Notes under the pieces: model-generated | Database searches by the model: none | Told to the model about the DNA's origin: nothing | Seen by the model: only the letters and a program-made list of their open reading frames with translations | Program-made: the position numbers and the translations under genes | In this document: positions 1-9,432 of the stretch, piece by piece | How the letters are laid out: the number at the start of each line of letters is the position of its first letter | Position numbering within the stretch: position 1 is the first letter of the stretch | NCBI GenBank assembly: GCA_900469625.1 | Contig: UBXV01000010.1 | Coordinates: forward strand, 1 to 42,466 | Length of the DNA: 42,466 bases | Direction: 5' to 3' | Origin: Hyphomicrobiales bacterium | GTDB taxonomy: Bacteria; Pseudomonadota; Alphaproteobacteria; Rhizobiales; Rhizobiaceae

Positions 1-3000
1 TCGGACCCGGCGTCGTCGTCGTTCACCGGCACCAGGGTCGGTGCAGCACCGTGGAAGGTGATGGTGTGCTCGCCACTCGAAAGCGTCGTCGTGCCGTTGC
101 CGTTGTCGGTCGCCTGATAGCTTGCCGGGTCGGCGCCCGCCGGGATCTCGACCACGTCCTGCGGACGAAGCGTGCCGACGATGGTGTCCTTCCCGCCGTT
201 CGAGCGGAAGACGATGCGATGTGCCGAGGTGAGGCTGGAAATATCGACGATGTCGTCGCCGCTCGAACCTTCGATGGTGATGGTCGAGTAGTTGAGACTG
301 GTGCTGTCGAAATTGCCGATGACCTGGATCGTATCCCCGCCGCCGGCACCGCCGTCCGGCGTGCCGTTGCCGTTGTTGGCGGTCACGTTCAGATTGCCGA
401 CGATGATCTCCTCGATGTTGTCGAGTTCGGCCACGACAGTCTCGACGCCCGCCACCGTGCGGGTGATGACGATTTCCGTCGAAGCAAGGAATGCGGTGTT
501 GAGACTTGCCGCAAGCCCGGCATTCTGGCCGTTGGTGACCGCATAGATGCGGAACTGTTCTGCGCCCTGCGCGCCCGACAGGCGGTAGGTGTCGCTCCCG
601 GTTCCACCATCGATGATGTCGCGGCCCTCGTTGCTGGTCTGCTCGATGATGTCGTCGCCGCCGCCGGCGAGGATGACGTCGTTGCCGGCACCGGCGTTGA
701 AGGTGTTGGCGGCGTCATTGCCCACCAGGATCTGGCTGCCGTTGCCACCGGTGATCGTGCCCACCGTGTCATAGCCAAGCGAGACGTTGGCGTTGTCCGC
801 GTTGCTTCCCGTCGCCGTGTAGGTGAACTGCCCGCCGGCCGCACCATTGGTCGGATCGGTAAGCGTCACCGAGCCGGGGTTGGTGGTCAGGCTGACACCC
901 GTGAGGCCATTCGGGTTGGACACTGCCGTCACGTCCAGCGTGCTGTCCGGATCGACGTCGTTATAGAGGAATGCCCATTCCGGAATGATGATCGCCGTGC
1001 CGCGCGCCACGTTCGTGACGATGCTGTCATCGTTGGCGACCGTCGGATCCTGAACCGCGGTGACATTGACGGTGGCCGTTGCGACAGAGCTGTTGCGAAT
1101 GCCGTCATTGACCGTCACCGCGATCTGCCGAGGTGTCGTGCTCGGGTTGTCGGAGGTGTTTTCGAAGCGGACCGCGTCGAGGGCCCTCTGGTAGTCCGCA
1201 GCCGTCCCCGTGCCCGAAAACTGCAGGACAATCTGGCCATTGGCGGCCGTCTGCTGGACCGAGATGCCGGCCGGGCGGCCGTTGCCGGTCGTGGCCGTCA
1301 GGACGTCTCCGGCGGCAGCGTTGGTCAGGACGACCCTTGCGGAGACGATCTGCTCGTTGCTCGCAATTCCGGCGAGGCTCGAAATGCCGACTGCAGCCTG
1401 GTCCTCGACGAAGGTGCTGGTCCAGCCCGTCGATCCATCGTCGATCGGGCGGGTGAACTGGACGTTGACGTTGTCGATGCGCACGGTTTCGTTGCCGGCG
1501 TCGACGCCGCTGAAGAGGAAACGGATTGCGGCGGTGTCGGTAAACGGCCCCGTCAGTGTCAGGCTCGCCGTGCCGTTGTTGGAGGTGTTGTTGAGCGTCT
1601 GCAGCGTGGTGAAGTTCTGGCCGTCGGTCGAATACTGCACCTGCAGCGTTTCGCCGTTGTCGAGGTTGGCCTCCTGGTAGCTGAAGCTCAGCGTCGCCGT
1701 GCCGTTGCCGACCGTCGACAGGTCGATGCCGCGGGTGATGGATGCGCCAGCGGGGGTGGAGCCGCCCCCCGTATCCTGCCGGAATTCAAGCTGGCCGGCA
1801 TTGATGCGGATCTCGCCGGTCGTTGCCTCATTCCCCACGCGATCGTTCGCTTCGGTCCAACTGCTCGCCCAGGGGACGGTTCCGTTGGAGTTGGCATAGC
1901 TAGCCGTTGCGAACTGATCCCGGTAGCTCTGGCTTTCGAAGGCGTGCAGGTCCACGGTCGGCAGGCGAAGGTCGAGGACCCGGTCGGCAAACTGGATGCG
2001 TTCGATGTTGAAGAGCCGGTCCGTGCCCTCGGCTTCGAGGGTCCTGCCGGTTTCGGGATCGACGATGCCGACGGTCGGGTTGATATGTGCGACCGTAACG
2101 CTGCCGTCGTCGTTATAGGTGATTTCGTAGTTCTCGAAGTCGTCGTAGTAGACGGCGGTATCGACGTCGCCTTCATTGCCGCCGTCGAGGATTTCCCGGA
2201 CCACCTGCAACTGCCTCGGCTTGATCTCGCCGGAGAAAAGCCGCGCCTGAATGTCGGCGATCGAGTCGATGCTGAACGGTGTCCAGATCTGTCCGCGGGA
2301 GAGGTCCGGCGTCACGAGAATGCGGACGTTCAGCCACTTGTCACCGTCGATGATGTCGTTGCCGCCCATGCCGCGGATGATATCGGATCCGCCGCCGCCC
2401 AGGATGATATCCGAGCCATCCGACGTATCCATGACCCCAAGCTGCATCTCGCCGGCGGGATTGATCGGGTTGCCGTTGGCGTCGAGATTGTGCGGATTGT
2501 AGATCTCGAAGCGTTGCAGGTGGGCGACGAGATCGCGCAGGCCGGCGATCCGGTCGACATTCTTTTCGAGCAGTGCGTTGGAGAAGCTCTCGATCGGCGC
2601 ATCGGGCTCGACCTGAGCCGCATTGCCATTCGGATCATAGCCGCCGATCACCACGTCGCGGCCGGTCAGCCGATCGTTATGATCCCAGCCGGACAGGCCC
2701 TCGACCAGGTCGTAGCGGTCCCTGACGATGTTATTCTGCTGGTTGACGAAGATGCTGATGTTCATGTTGGCATCGGCGCCATAGTCGTTGTTCTGGAACG
2801 ACGTCCAGTCAAAGCCGGCCATGCCGTTCGAGCGGTTGATGCCGATACCCTGCACCATGATGTCGTCGCCGGATTCACCGTCGAAGTCGGTGTCATTCTC
2901 GCCGGCGATCATCACGTCGTGGCCGATGACGCGCGAGTTGAAGAACAACTCTGAGTTATCGCCGGTGAGCGTCGTCATGTTGCCTTGGGCTTCCATCCAG

Positions 3001-6000
3001 TCGTCGCCCTCGTTGCCGAGGAGGACCCCGCCGCCGGTGGGCGCCCGGATGAAGTCGTTGCCTTCGCCGCCCGAAATCGTCTTCTGATCCTCGCCGCCGG
3101 CCAGAACGTCGTTGCCGTCGCCGCCAAAGATGAGGTCGAGGCCCATGCCACCGTTGATGATGTCGTCGCCGCCCTCGCCCTTGATCACGTCGGCGGCGCC
3201 GATGTCGGTGCCGCTGTCGGTGATGATGTCGTCGCCGTCACCGCCATGCAGGTGGTCGACGCCAAACCCGCCCTCGATGCGGTCGTCGCCGCCTTCACCC
3301 CAGATCGTGTCGTCGCCGGAGCCGCCGATCAGCGTCTCGCCGGTATTGGTGCCGCCGAGGACCACGTGCTGGTCGCCGGTAAATCGCAGGTAGTTGGCCG
3401 CGCGCACGACCAGGGAGGTCGTACCGGTGATGGCGGAGATCACGTCGGCCTCGCCGGTCGGGTCGGCGTTGCCGATCCCCCTGTTGTACTGCTTCGACTG
3501 ATCCATCGCGATGATGTAGTCGGCCGTCTGGAACGCGGCACCGTTGATGTGCAGGCCGGTTTCCTCGGTGTCGGTGTTGCGGCGGATCAGGTCTGCGAAG
3601 CTGTCGCTTTCCAGCTCGTTCAAAAGGTTCTGACCCTGCGTGCGGCTCAGATAGTAGAAGCGGTCGCCGTTCTGCAGGTTCTGGATCTGCAGCTCGAACA
3701 CGTAGGTGAAAGTCGAGCCGAGCATGCCGCCAAAGGGCATCAGCGCTTCGGCAAGGCCGCCGATCCAGAAATCGACCTTGTTGAGACCGGTTTCGCGGGC
3801 GGCCCAGCTGCCGGTCGAGTTCAGGTAGTCGAGGCGCGCCTGACGCTCTCCGGCCGTCTCGCCTGCAACGCCGAAGACCAGATCCCACGCAGCGTCGCGC
3901 TTGGCTTCCGCGGTCGTGGCCGCGGTGATCGCGTCATGCGTGCCATAGGCGGCGATAAAGTTGACGATCGACAGCGGGTTCTTGATGTGCTGGGCGAAAT
4001 CTGCCCAGCTTTCATAGGGTTTGAGATAGGTGTCGTTCGTCTGTTCGTAGATCTGGCGCCGGGCCTCGTTGAGCGACGGCACGCCGGTTTCGCGAGCGCG
4101 GGCGATGTTGAGTGCGGCAAGGTCCAGCGGCAGGCCTACGAGGTTGTTGCGCAGCGCGCTGGTCGTGAACTCGTCAATCTCGTTGCCGGCCTGCCGGGTC
4201 ATGCCACGAAGGATTGCGCCCGAGGCCGCGTGCGCATCGACGCCTGCGCTGTTGAAGATGATCGGGTTCAGGAAAGCGTCGATCAGGCCGACTTCTTCCG
4301 GCGTTGCCGCATTGTTGCTGAGCTTCAGCATCTCGACGTTCTCGGCAAGCATCGAGTGGCCGAAGCGATAGACGACCTGGGCAAACTCCTCGTAAATCAC
4401 CGCGTCGATCTCGACGGAATGCGAGAACACGAACGGATCGATCTGCGGGGCGACGGCGCGCACGAACTCTTCGAAGACCAGATGCTGGTAGACCATTTCG
4501 GTCGAGAAGCGCGCCGCCTGGAACAGCCGTTCGCCATCCCAGATCAAAGTGGACAAGTCGGCCGGTAGGCTCGTCACATCGACCAGCAGCCATTCGTTGA
4601 GGAGCGCCAGGTCGCCTTCGGCCAGGAGCGTCGCCTTGATCTCGTCGACCTGGCGATTGTGCTCGCTGTGGAAGATAGAGTGGGTCGCCGTCAGCGCGAC
4701 GTTTTCGTTGCCGCGGCCATCGCCGACGATGAAGTGGGCGTTCAACAGCTCGTCGTCATAGGTGAGGTTGAAACCGAACTGGTTGGGAATGATGGGGTTT
4801 CCGGCGACATTGTCGGCATCCGGCAGCACCGCCACGGGTGCTGTCGCCGGGTTGCGGTCATGGTCGATCGGTGCGCTCGGCACCGCGTTGTGGGCGATGT
4901 CGTTAAGGAAGGCCCGGCCGGCGCTGAGGCTGGTCAGCGCATTGAGCGGCGCTGCGAGATTGCCTTCGACGGGTCCCGTCGCCGTCACCATCAGGGGCAG
5001 ACCATTGGCGCCGCGCACGAACTCGCCATAGAGGTCGGTCACGAGAAGCGGCACGCTGTGGACGTTGAGATCGCTGAGCTCGATGCCCAGCAACTCGCGC
5101 GCCTGGGCCTTGATGTCGCCCCAGGTGGGCGGGCCGCCGTTTGCGCCTTCGAGCATCTGGCCCGTCGCCATCGGCTTGCCGCCGACCATGACATACTCGC
5201 GCAGGAACACCTGGTGCGAGGGGTTGGAGGTATAGACCTGGTTGAGGTCGATCCAGGGCGTTGTCTCGTTGCGATGATCGCGGATGTCGTCGGAGGTCCC
5301 GACCTGGCCATCCGGGCCGGCATGGACGGCATCGTTGGTTGCGCGGGTCAGAACCATGAAGTTGGTCGGGCTGCCCGGCACGTAGAGCGGGTCGTCCGGT
5401 TGCAGCGGAATGATGACGTTGCCGCTGCCGCCCTTGGAGGTGAGATCGAGGCCGTGGTCGAAGAACTGGCCGAAGATCGTCATGAAGCCGTTGAAGGAAG
5501 CGGTGTCGCCGAGGTCGGCGGCGATGTTCTTGATGAAGACGTTGTCGCCGTCCATCGTCACGCCATGCGAAGTGACTTCGGCGATCACGGCTGCATCGGC
5601 GGCCGCCGCGGCAGCGACGGCCGCCGCAGTTGCCGCGCCGCCCGTCGGGATGGCGTCGCGCGCCTCGATCGCGTCGGCGAGAGCGTCAGTTGCCTGGGCA
5701 AGGTCGCCGGTGGCGGCGGTCAAGCCTGCATCGGCATCGGCAAGAACTGCCGCCGCATCCGCGACCTCTCCCTGAGCAAGACTTGCCGCATTCGACAGCA
5801 CCTGCTGCTCGGCAATCGCGTCCTGCAGGGCGGTGACCGTCGCGGCATGCGCAGACTGGGCGGCCCCGAGCGCGGCGACGGCGTCTTCATGGTCCTCGAC
5901 GGCCTGGGCATGGATGATCTGCGCATCGTCGCGCGCATCGGCGGCCGCCGCATAGGCTGCGGCGTTGGCAGGGCTCGGGTCGTTCAGGAAGGCGGACAGC

Positions 6001-6818
6001 GCGCTCGCCTCTGCCTGCTGAGCAAGGGCGAGATTGGCAAGGGCGATGTTCTTGGATGCTTCCGCGGCGACTGCGGCAGCCGCAGCGGACTGGCTGGCGA
6101 CGAGTGCGGCGGCGACAGCCGATTGGGCCGCGGTAACGACGGAGGCATGGGCATCACGCGCAGCGACAGCGGATGCCAGCGCCGCGTTGGCGGCAGCAAG
6201 GTCCTGTGCGGCGCCCGCCTGTCCGGCGGCTGCCGTATCGAAGGCAGACTGCGCGGTGGCCTGCGCGGCCTGCGCATTGGCGACGATCACGTTGGCAGCA
6301 GCTACGGCGGCGTCGGCGTCAGCGGTCGCGTCGGCGACAGCTGCGTGCGCGGCTCGGGCCGCCGCCTGCAACTGCATGACTTCGCCGATGATCTGCAGCG
6401 CCTGCGAGCCGGTGATGCCGACGGAAGCAAGCGCGCCGGAGATGGCGGCGGGGTTGTTGAGCGACTGATCGGCGACGATGTTCGAGATCATGCGTGGCTG
6501 GCTGTCGTAGACCGAACCGCCGAGATCGGCATAGCTCGTCGGCAGACCGTTGCGGATGTTGGTTTCAGCGGCCGCATAGTTCGGCGTCAGCAGCCGGGCC
6601 ATCACCTGGTCCGAAGAGCCGAAGTGCGTCATGTTCGGCTGGAAATTGTTGTAGGAACCGTCAACGGTGCGCAGGCCGTAGGGAAGCAGCGGGCTTGATA
6701 CCAGCTGTTCGAGTGCCACCCGCGGGTCGACACCGTTCTCGATGGCCGCGGTGTGGGCCTCCGCGATCTTGATCTGCTTCAGGATGAAGTCGAGGTCGTT
6801 TCGGTTCAGCTGTACCAT
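1..6818 (-). CDS. Giant RTX-type animal-heme-peroxidase, MopA-like (partial, cut by left edge)
   Basis: The frame is open from ATG at 6818 (preceded by ACGGAGGG) to the left edge, giving at least 2272 residues with no stop seen. Order: an N-terminal peroxidase stretch (1-150); a long Ala-rich, probably coiled-coil insert (about 150-413); the main animal-heme-peroxidase domain with distal GQFFDHG (Asp454-His455), an HSEHNR motif, and YRFGHSML carrying the likely proximal His821; Ca-binding nonapeptide repeats (GGSGDD, GGDGDD, GGGGSD) from about 1165 to 1495; beta-sandwich/cadherin-like segments; and more RTX repeats near 2030-2075. No Sec signal is visible. RTX proteins are normally exported by type I secretion through a C-terminal signal, which lies outside the window. 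Related MopA proteins oxidise Mn(II) in Aurantimonas and Roseobacter relatives. Mn oxidation here is inferred. Plus-strand open frames across this region are shadows of it. Confidence 0.93.
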   Translation of the reverse strand, partial: MVQLNRNDLDFILKQIKIAEAHTAAIENGVDPRVALEQLVSSPLLPYGLRTVDGSYNNFQPNMTHFGSSDQVMARLLTPNYAAAETNIRNGLPTSYADLGGSVYDSQPRMISNIVADQSLNNPAAISGALASVGITGSQALQIIGEVMQLQAAARAAHAAVADATADADAAVAAANVIVANAQAAQATAQSAFDTAAAGQAGAAQDLAAANAALASAVAARDAHASVVTAAQSAVAAALVASQSAAAAAVAAEASKNIALANLALAQQAEASALSAFLNDPSPANAAAYAAAADARDDAQIIHAQAVEDHEDAVAALGAAQSAHAATVTALQDAIAEQQVLSNAASLAQGEVADAAAVLADADAGLTAATGDLAQATDALADAIEARDAIPTGGAATAAAVAAAAAADAAVIAEVTSHGVTMDGDNVFIKNIAADLGDTASFNGFMTIFGQFFDHGLDLTSKGGSGNVIIPLQPDDPLYVPGSPTNFMVLTRATNDAVHAGPDGQVGTSDDIRDHRNETTPWIDLNQVYTSNPSHQVFLREYVMVGGKPMATGQMLEGANGGPPTWGDIKAQARELLGIELSDLNVHSVPLLVTDLYGEFVRGANGLPLMVTATGPVEGNLAAPLNALTSLSAGRAFLNDIAHNAVPSAPIDHDRNPATAPVAVLPDADNVAGNPIIPNQFGFNLTYDDELLNAHFIVGDGRGNENVALTATHSIFHSEHNRQVDEIKATLLAEGDLALLNEWLLVDVTSLPADLSTLIWDGERLFQAARFSTEMVYQHLVFEEFVRAVAPQIDPFVFSHSVEIDAVIYEEFAQVVYRFGHSMLAENVEMLKLSNNAATPEEVGLIDAFLNPIIFNSAGVDAHAASGAILRGMTRQAGNEIDEFTTSALRNNLVGLPLDLAALNIARARETGVPSLNEARRQIYEQTNDTYLKPYESWADFAQHIKNPLSIVNFIAAYGTHDAITAATTAEAKRDAAWDLVFGVAGETAGERQARLDYLNSTGSWAARETGLNKVDFWIGGLAEALMPFGGMLGSTFTYVFELQIQNLQNGDRFYYLSRTQGQNLLNELESDSFADLIRRNTDTEETGLHINGAAFQTADYIIAMDQSKQYNRGIGNADPTGEADVISAITGTTSLVVRAANYLRFTGDQHVVLGGTNTGETLIGGSGDDTIWGEGGDDRIEGGFGVDHLHGGDGDDIITDSGTDIGAADVIKGEGGDDIINGGMGLDLIFGGDGNDVLAGGEDQKTISGGEGNDFIRAPTGGGVLLGNEGDDWMEAQGNMTTLTGDNSELFFNSRVIGHDVMIAGENDTDFDGESGDDIMVQGIGINRSNGMAGFDWTSFQNNDYGADANMNISIFVNQQNNIVRDRYDLVEGLSGWDHNDRLTGRDVVIGGYDPNGNAAQVEPDAPIESFSNALLEKNVDRIAGLRDLVAHLQRFEIYNPHNLDANGNPINPAGEMQLGVMDTSDGSDIILGGGGSDIIRGMGGNDIIDGDKWLNVRILVTPDLSRGQIWTPFSIDSIADIQARLFSGEIKPRQLQVVREILDGGNEGDVDTAVYYDDFENYEITYNDDGSVTVAHINPTVGIVDPETGRTLEAEGTDRLFNIERIQFADRVLDLRLPTVDLHAFESQSYRDQFATASYANSNGTVPWASSWTEANDRVGNEATTGEIRINAGQLEFRQDTGGGSTPAGASITRGIDLSTVGNGTATLSFSYQEANLDNGETLQVQYSTDGQNFTTLQTLNNTSNNGTASLTLTGPFTDTAAIRFLFSGVDAGNETVRIDNVNVQFTRPIDDGSTGWTSTFVEDQAAVGISSLAGIASNEQIVSARVVLTNAAAGDVLTATTGNGRPAGISVQQTAANGQIVLQFSGTGTAADYQRALDAVRFENTSDNPSTTPRQIAVTVNDGIRNSSVATATVNVTAVQDPTVANDDSIVTNVARGTAIIIPEWAFLYNDVDPDSTLDVTAVSNPNGLTGVSLTTNPGSVTLTDPTNGAAGGQFTYTATGSNADNANVSLGYDTVGTITGGNGSQILVGNDAANTFNAGAGNDVILAGGGDDIIEQTSNEGRDIIDGGTGSDTYRLSGAQGAEQFRIYAVTNGQNAGLAASLNTAFLASTEIVITRTVAGVETVVAELDNIEEIIVGNLNVTANNGNGTPDGGAGGGDTIQVIGNFDSTSLNYSTITIEGSSGDDIVDISSLTSAHRIVFRSNGGKDTIVGTLRPQDVVEIPAGADPASYQATDNGNGTTTLSSGEHTITFHGAAPTLVPVNDDDAGS

Positions 6819-7257
6819 TTTACCCTCCGTGGCCGTAACGCAGCCGCGCCCGCCGATTTTTGCCAAAGTTTCACCGTCCGAGGGGCAGGCATCGCCTGCG
6901 CCCGTCGGCTGCGCCATCGTCTGTTCGTCCGATCACTCGATCAGGACCTTCCTGTTGATGCTCAGATGTTCGGGGCAAACGACGAAGAAAGAAACGTCGC
7001 TAAGTCGGGCGAAATTGCCGACGAATGTCGGACCGAGGGTCGGACCACTGTCGGCGCGAAAATTAGAATAGGACGAGCAGAGATACTGGTCTTAGGTCCA
7101 GATATAGTCTGACCCGAAGATGTTGTTCGCCGATGCTCTTTCAATTTATGAAAATGCTGCGATCATCCCGAGGTACAGGCAGCACCTTGATTTCAGGCGC
7201 CGGGGCCGGCAGGAGCGATACTGACCATGACGCTTGATTTTCGAGGAGGCATGCCCG
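6819..7257. promoter_or_regulatory. Divergent intergenic region, peroxidase / response regulator
   Basis: No convincing gene lies in these 439 bases. They must carry the promoters of the leftward peroxidase and the rightward response regulator. GTCGGACC occurs twice, 12 bases apart (7027-7034 and 7039-7046), with a third GTCGG at 7050-7054. An imperfect inverted element with GGTC/GACC ends lies near 7094-7113. The part from about 7060 to 7160 is more AT-rich than the flanks. I could not assign -35/-10 boxes with confidence. Confidence 0.5.
7027..7046. repeat. Tandem GTCGGACC direct repeat, possible regulator site
   Basis: Two perfect 8-base copies (7027-7034, 7039-7046) spaced 12 bases start to start, followed by a partial copy at 7050. 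They lie between the divergent peroxidase and response-regulator genes. The spacing is close to one helical turn, as for dimeric regulators. A regulatory role is inferred only. Confidence 0.35.
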
Positions 7258-7938
7258 ATGCGTGAAACGACTTCGGTGATCGTCGTCGACGACCATTCCC
7301 TGTTTCGCATGGGCGTGTTGCAGGCGTTGCGACTGGAGGAAAGCCTCTCGGTGATCGGCGAAGGCGGGTCAAAGGCGGAGGCGCTCGGTCTCGTCGAACA
7401 GCTTGCGCCCGACGTGGCGCTGCTCGACATTTCCATGCCGGGCAACGGCATCGACGCTGCGCGCGACATCACCAGCCGATGGCCCGCGACCAAGGTCGTG
7501 ATGCTGACCGTTTCCGAGGAAGACGACGACGTGCTCGAGGCGCTTGACGCCGGGGCGGCGGGCTACGTGCTCAAGGGAACGCCGGCGTCCGAACTGGTCG
7601 CAGCGATCGTCGCGGTCGCCGAAGGGCGGTCCTACATGTCGCCGAACCTGGGCATGCGGCTCTTCGGCGTTATCCGCAACAGAACCGAGGAACATAAGGC
7701 CGAAAAGCTGATCGACGCGCTTTCACCGAAAGAGGACGCCGTGTTCCGCCTGCTCGGGCGCGGCTTTACCAACCGCGCGATCGCCGAGGAAATGGGCGTT
7801 CAGGTCAAGACCATCAAGTTTCACGTCAGTCGGCTGCTGATCAAGCTCGGCGCTAAGAACCGCGTCGAGGCGGCATTGGTGGCGCAGCGCCATCTCGGCA
7901 CGACGAGCAAGGGGCAGACCCGGCGCGATGCCGGTTAG
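7258..7938 (+). CDS. NarL/FixJ-family response regulator (REC + LuxR HTH)
   Basis: A 226-residue two-domain regulator. The receiver domain (about 5-122) has the acidic pair Asp11-Asp12, the phospho-acceptor Asp57 in LLDISMPG, Thr84 in VMLTVSE and Lys106 in GYVLKGT, so all switch residues are present. The C-terminal LuxR-type helix-turn-helix (about 150-210) contains LSPKEDAVFRLLGRGFTNRA and VKTIKFHVSRLLIKLGAKNR. The start at 7258 is chosen because GAGGAGG lies at 7243-7249; an in-frame TTG at 7234 lacks such a site. No histidine kinase is adjacent, so it is an orphan in this window. Its divergence from the RTX peroxidase suggests it controls that gene, which is inference. Confidence 0.93.
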   Translation: MRETTSVIVVDDHSLFRMGVLQALRLEESLSVIGEGGSKAEALGLVEQLAPDVALLDISMPGNGIDAARDITSRWPATKVVMLTVSEEDDDVLEALDAGAAGYVLKGTPASELVAAIVAVAEGRSYMSPNLGMRLFGVIRNRTEEHKAEKLIDALSPKEDAVFRLLGRGFTNRAIAEEMGVQVKTIKFHVSRLLIKLGAKNRVEAALVAQRHLGTTSKGQTRRDAG

Positions 7939-8044
7939 GTCTCACGGTCCGTCTGACGTCACGACACTGTTGGCGGGTGGCAGCACCTTTCAGCGCCCTC
8001 CTTCAAGTGCGCGAGATTGGAAACTACGAACCCGATCGTCGTCT

Positions 8045-8060
8045 CGAGGGCGCGCCCTCG
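8045..8060. repeat. Perfect 16-base palindrome between convergent genes
   Basis: CGAGGGCGCGCCCTCG is its own reverse complement. It sits in the 151-base gap between the convergent response regulator and BenE-type transporter genes. It could fold in RNA and help end transcription from either side, but it has no T-run and no natural loop, so a terminator call is weak. Confidence 0.35.
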
Positions 8061-8089
8061 GGCGGGAACACATCGATCTGCCCTGAATT

Positions 8090-9322
8090 TTACCGCGAGG
8101 CTTTCTCGCTCTCGAGGGAACCGGCGCCCGCGGGGCGCCGCAGGCGGCCGTTCAGGACGATATGGGCGACAAGCCCGATCAGCAGACCCCAGAACGCTCC
8201 GCCGATCCCGAGCATCTTGATGTTTGCGGCGGACGCAAGGAAGGTGATCAACGCTGCTTCGCGGGAGGTCGGGTCAGCCATCGCACCCGCCAGGCTGCCG
8301 CCGATGGTGCCGAGCAGGGCCAAACCGGCGAGCGTGGTGATAAACGTCGTGGGGAACGCCAGGAAAACCGCAGCAAGCGTCACGCCGAAGACGCCGACCA
8401 GCACATAGAAACAGCCTGCCGCGATGCCGGCAACCCACCGTCTGGACGGGTCGTCATGGGCTTCCCTGCCGGTGGCAATCGCCGCGGTGATGGCCGCGAT
8501 GTTGAAGGCGTGGGAGCCGAAGGGAGCCATGACCAGCGAGCCAAGACCCGTGACCGTCACGATGGGATTGGCACTCGTCGTGAACCCGTCGTTCCGCAAG
8601 ACCAGCATTCCCGGCATGTACTGGCCGGTGAGCGTTATCAGGAACAGCGGCATTGCGACGGAGAGCAGCGCGTTCAACGAAAACGCGGGCATGGTGAAGA
8701 CCGGGACGGCGAATTCCAGCTTCAGCCCGGACAGATCGACGCGACCTTGAACCAGCAGGAAGGCAAGTCCGAGAACAAGGATGCCCACCACCGCGTATCG
8801 GGCGGAGAGGCGCTTGAGTGCAAGATAGGCAACGATCAGAACGCCGACGAGCAGTGGGTCGACGCTCGCGCCGCCGAACGCTCCGATACCGAACGGCAGC
8901 AGGATGCCTGCGAGAAGACCCGAGGCGATGCCAGGTGGAATAAGGCGGATCACCTTGTCGAAACAACCTGATATGCCGAGCACGACGAAAGCAGCCGCCG
9001 AAATCATGTAGGCGCCGACCGCCTCGGCGTAGGGCGTCGACGCCAGGGCCGTCACGAGAAACGCCGCGGCCGGGGTCGACCACGCCGTGATGATCGGTGC
9101 GCGGTGGCGCCAGCTCAGGAACAGTCCCGTGAGCCCCACCCCGATCGAGACCGACCACACCCAGGAGGCCGTCGCCGCGGGGCTCAAGCCGGCGGCTTTC
9201 GCCGCCTGAAAGACCAGGATGAAGGTGCCGCCATAGTTGACGATGACAGAGATCAGACCGGCGACGATGGGGTGGGCGAGATCCTCGGGGCGGGTGGCGG
9301 AATGGGAAGGCTCAGACGGCAT
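8090..9322 (-). CDS. benE: BenE-family benzoate/H+ symporter-like transporter
   Basis: About 410 residues, nearly all hydrophobic with around 12 predicted membrane segments, starting at HPIVAGLISVIVNYGGTFIL. The pattern fits the BenE family (COG3135), inner-membrane proton symporters for benzoate and similar aromatic acids: conserved polar/Gly-rich segments such as WSTPAAAFLV and PFGSHAFNIAAITAAI, and usual length near 400. The start at 9322 (MPSEPSHS) has GGAG 12 bases upstream. A longer reading from ATG 9376 adds 18 residues but has no ribosome site and would run close to the palindrome at 9380-9392. It is divergent from a MocR-type regulator, the likely controller. No benzoate catabolic genes are nearby, so the real substrate is uncertain. 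Confidence 0.85.
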   Translation of the reverse strand: MPSEPSHSATRPEDLAHPIVAGLISVIVNYGGTFILVFQAAKAAGLSPAATASWVWSVSIGVGLTGLFLSWRHRAPIITAWSTPAAAFLVTALASTPYAEAVGAYMISAAAFVVLGISGCFDKVIRLIPPGIASGLLAGILLPFGIGAFGGASVDPLLVGVLIVAYLALKRLSARYAVVGILVLGLAFLLVQGRVDLSGLKLEFAVPVFTMPAFSLNALLSVAMPLFLITLTGQYMPGMLVLRNDGFTTSANPIVTVTGLGSLVMAPFGSHAFNIAAITAAIATGREAHDDPSRRWVAGIAAGCFYVLVGVFGVTLAAVFLAFPTTFITTLAGLALLGTIGGSLAGAMADPTSREAALITFLASAANIKMLGIGGAFWGLLIGLVAHIVLNGRLRRPAGAGSLESEKASR

Positions 9323-9379
9323 GTGGTGAAAAGTCTCCGGACGTACGGGCGCAAGGCCGACAAGGTTTCTTGACATCTA

Positions 9380-9392
9380 GCCAATGATTGGC
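9380..9392. promoter_or_regulatory. Palindromic operator candidate between benE-like and mocR-like genes
   Basis: GCCAATGATTGGC is a perfect inverted repeat (6-base arms, one central base) in the 110-base gap between the divergent transporter and MocR-type regulator genes. Position and symmetry suit an operator for the local regulator; this is inferred. Its position also favours the shorter start codons chosen for both genes. Confidence 0.45.
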
Positions 9393-9432
9393 CCGATATG
9401 CCCTGCCACATTGCGCATCAGGACCAGACCAT

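Noticed and set aside
51-6698. Long plus-strand open frames (51-2954, 2985-4568, 4659-6698)
   Set aside because: They are antisense shadows of the giant RTX peroxidase: the minus frame shows clear peroxidase and RTX motifs throughout, while the plus translations have no family pattern and no ribosome sites.
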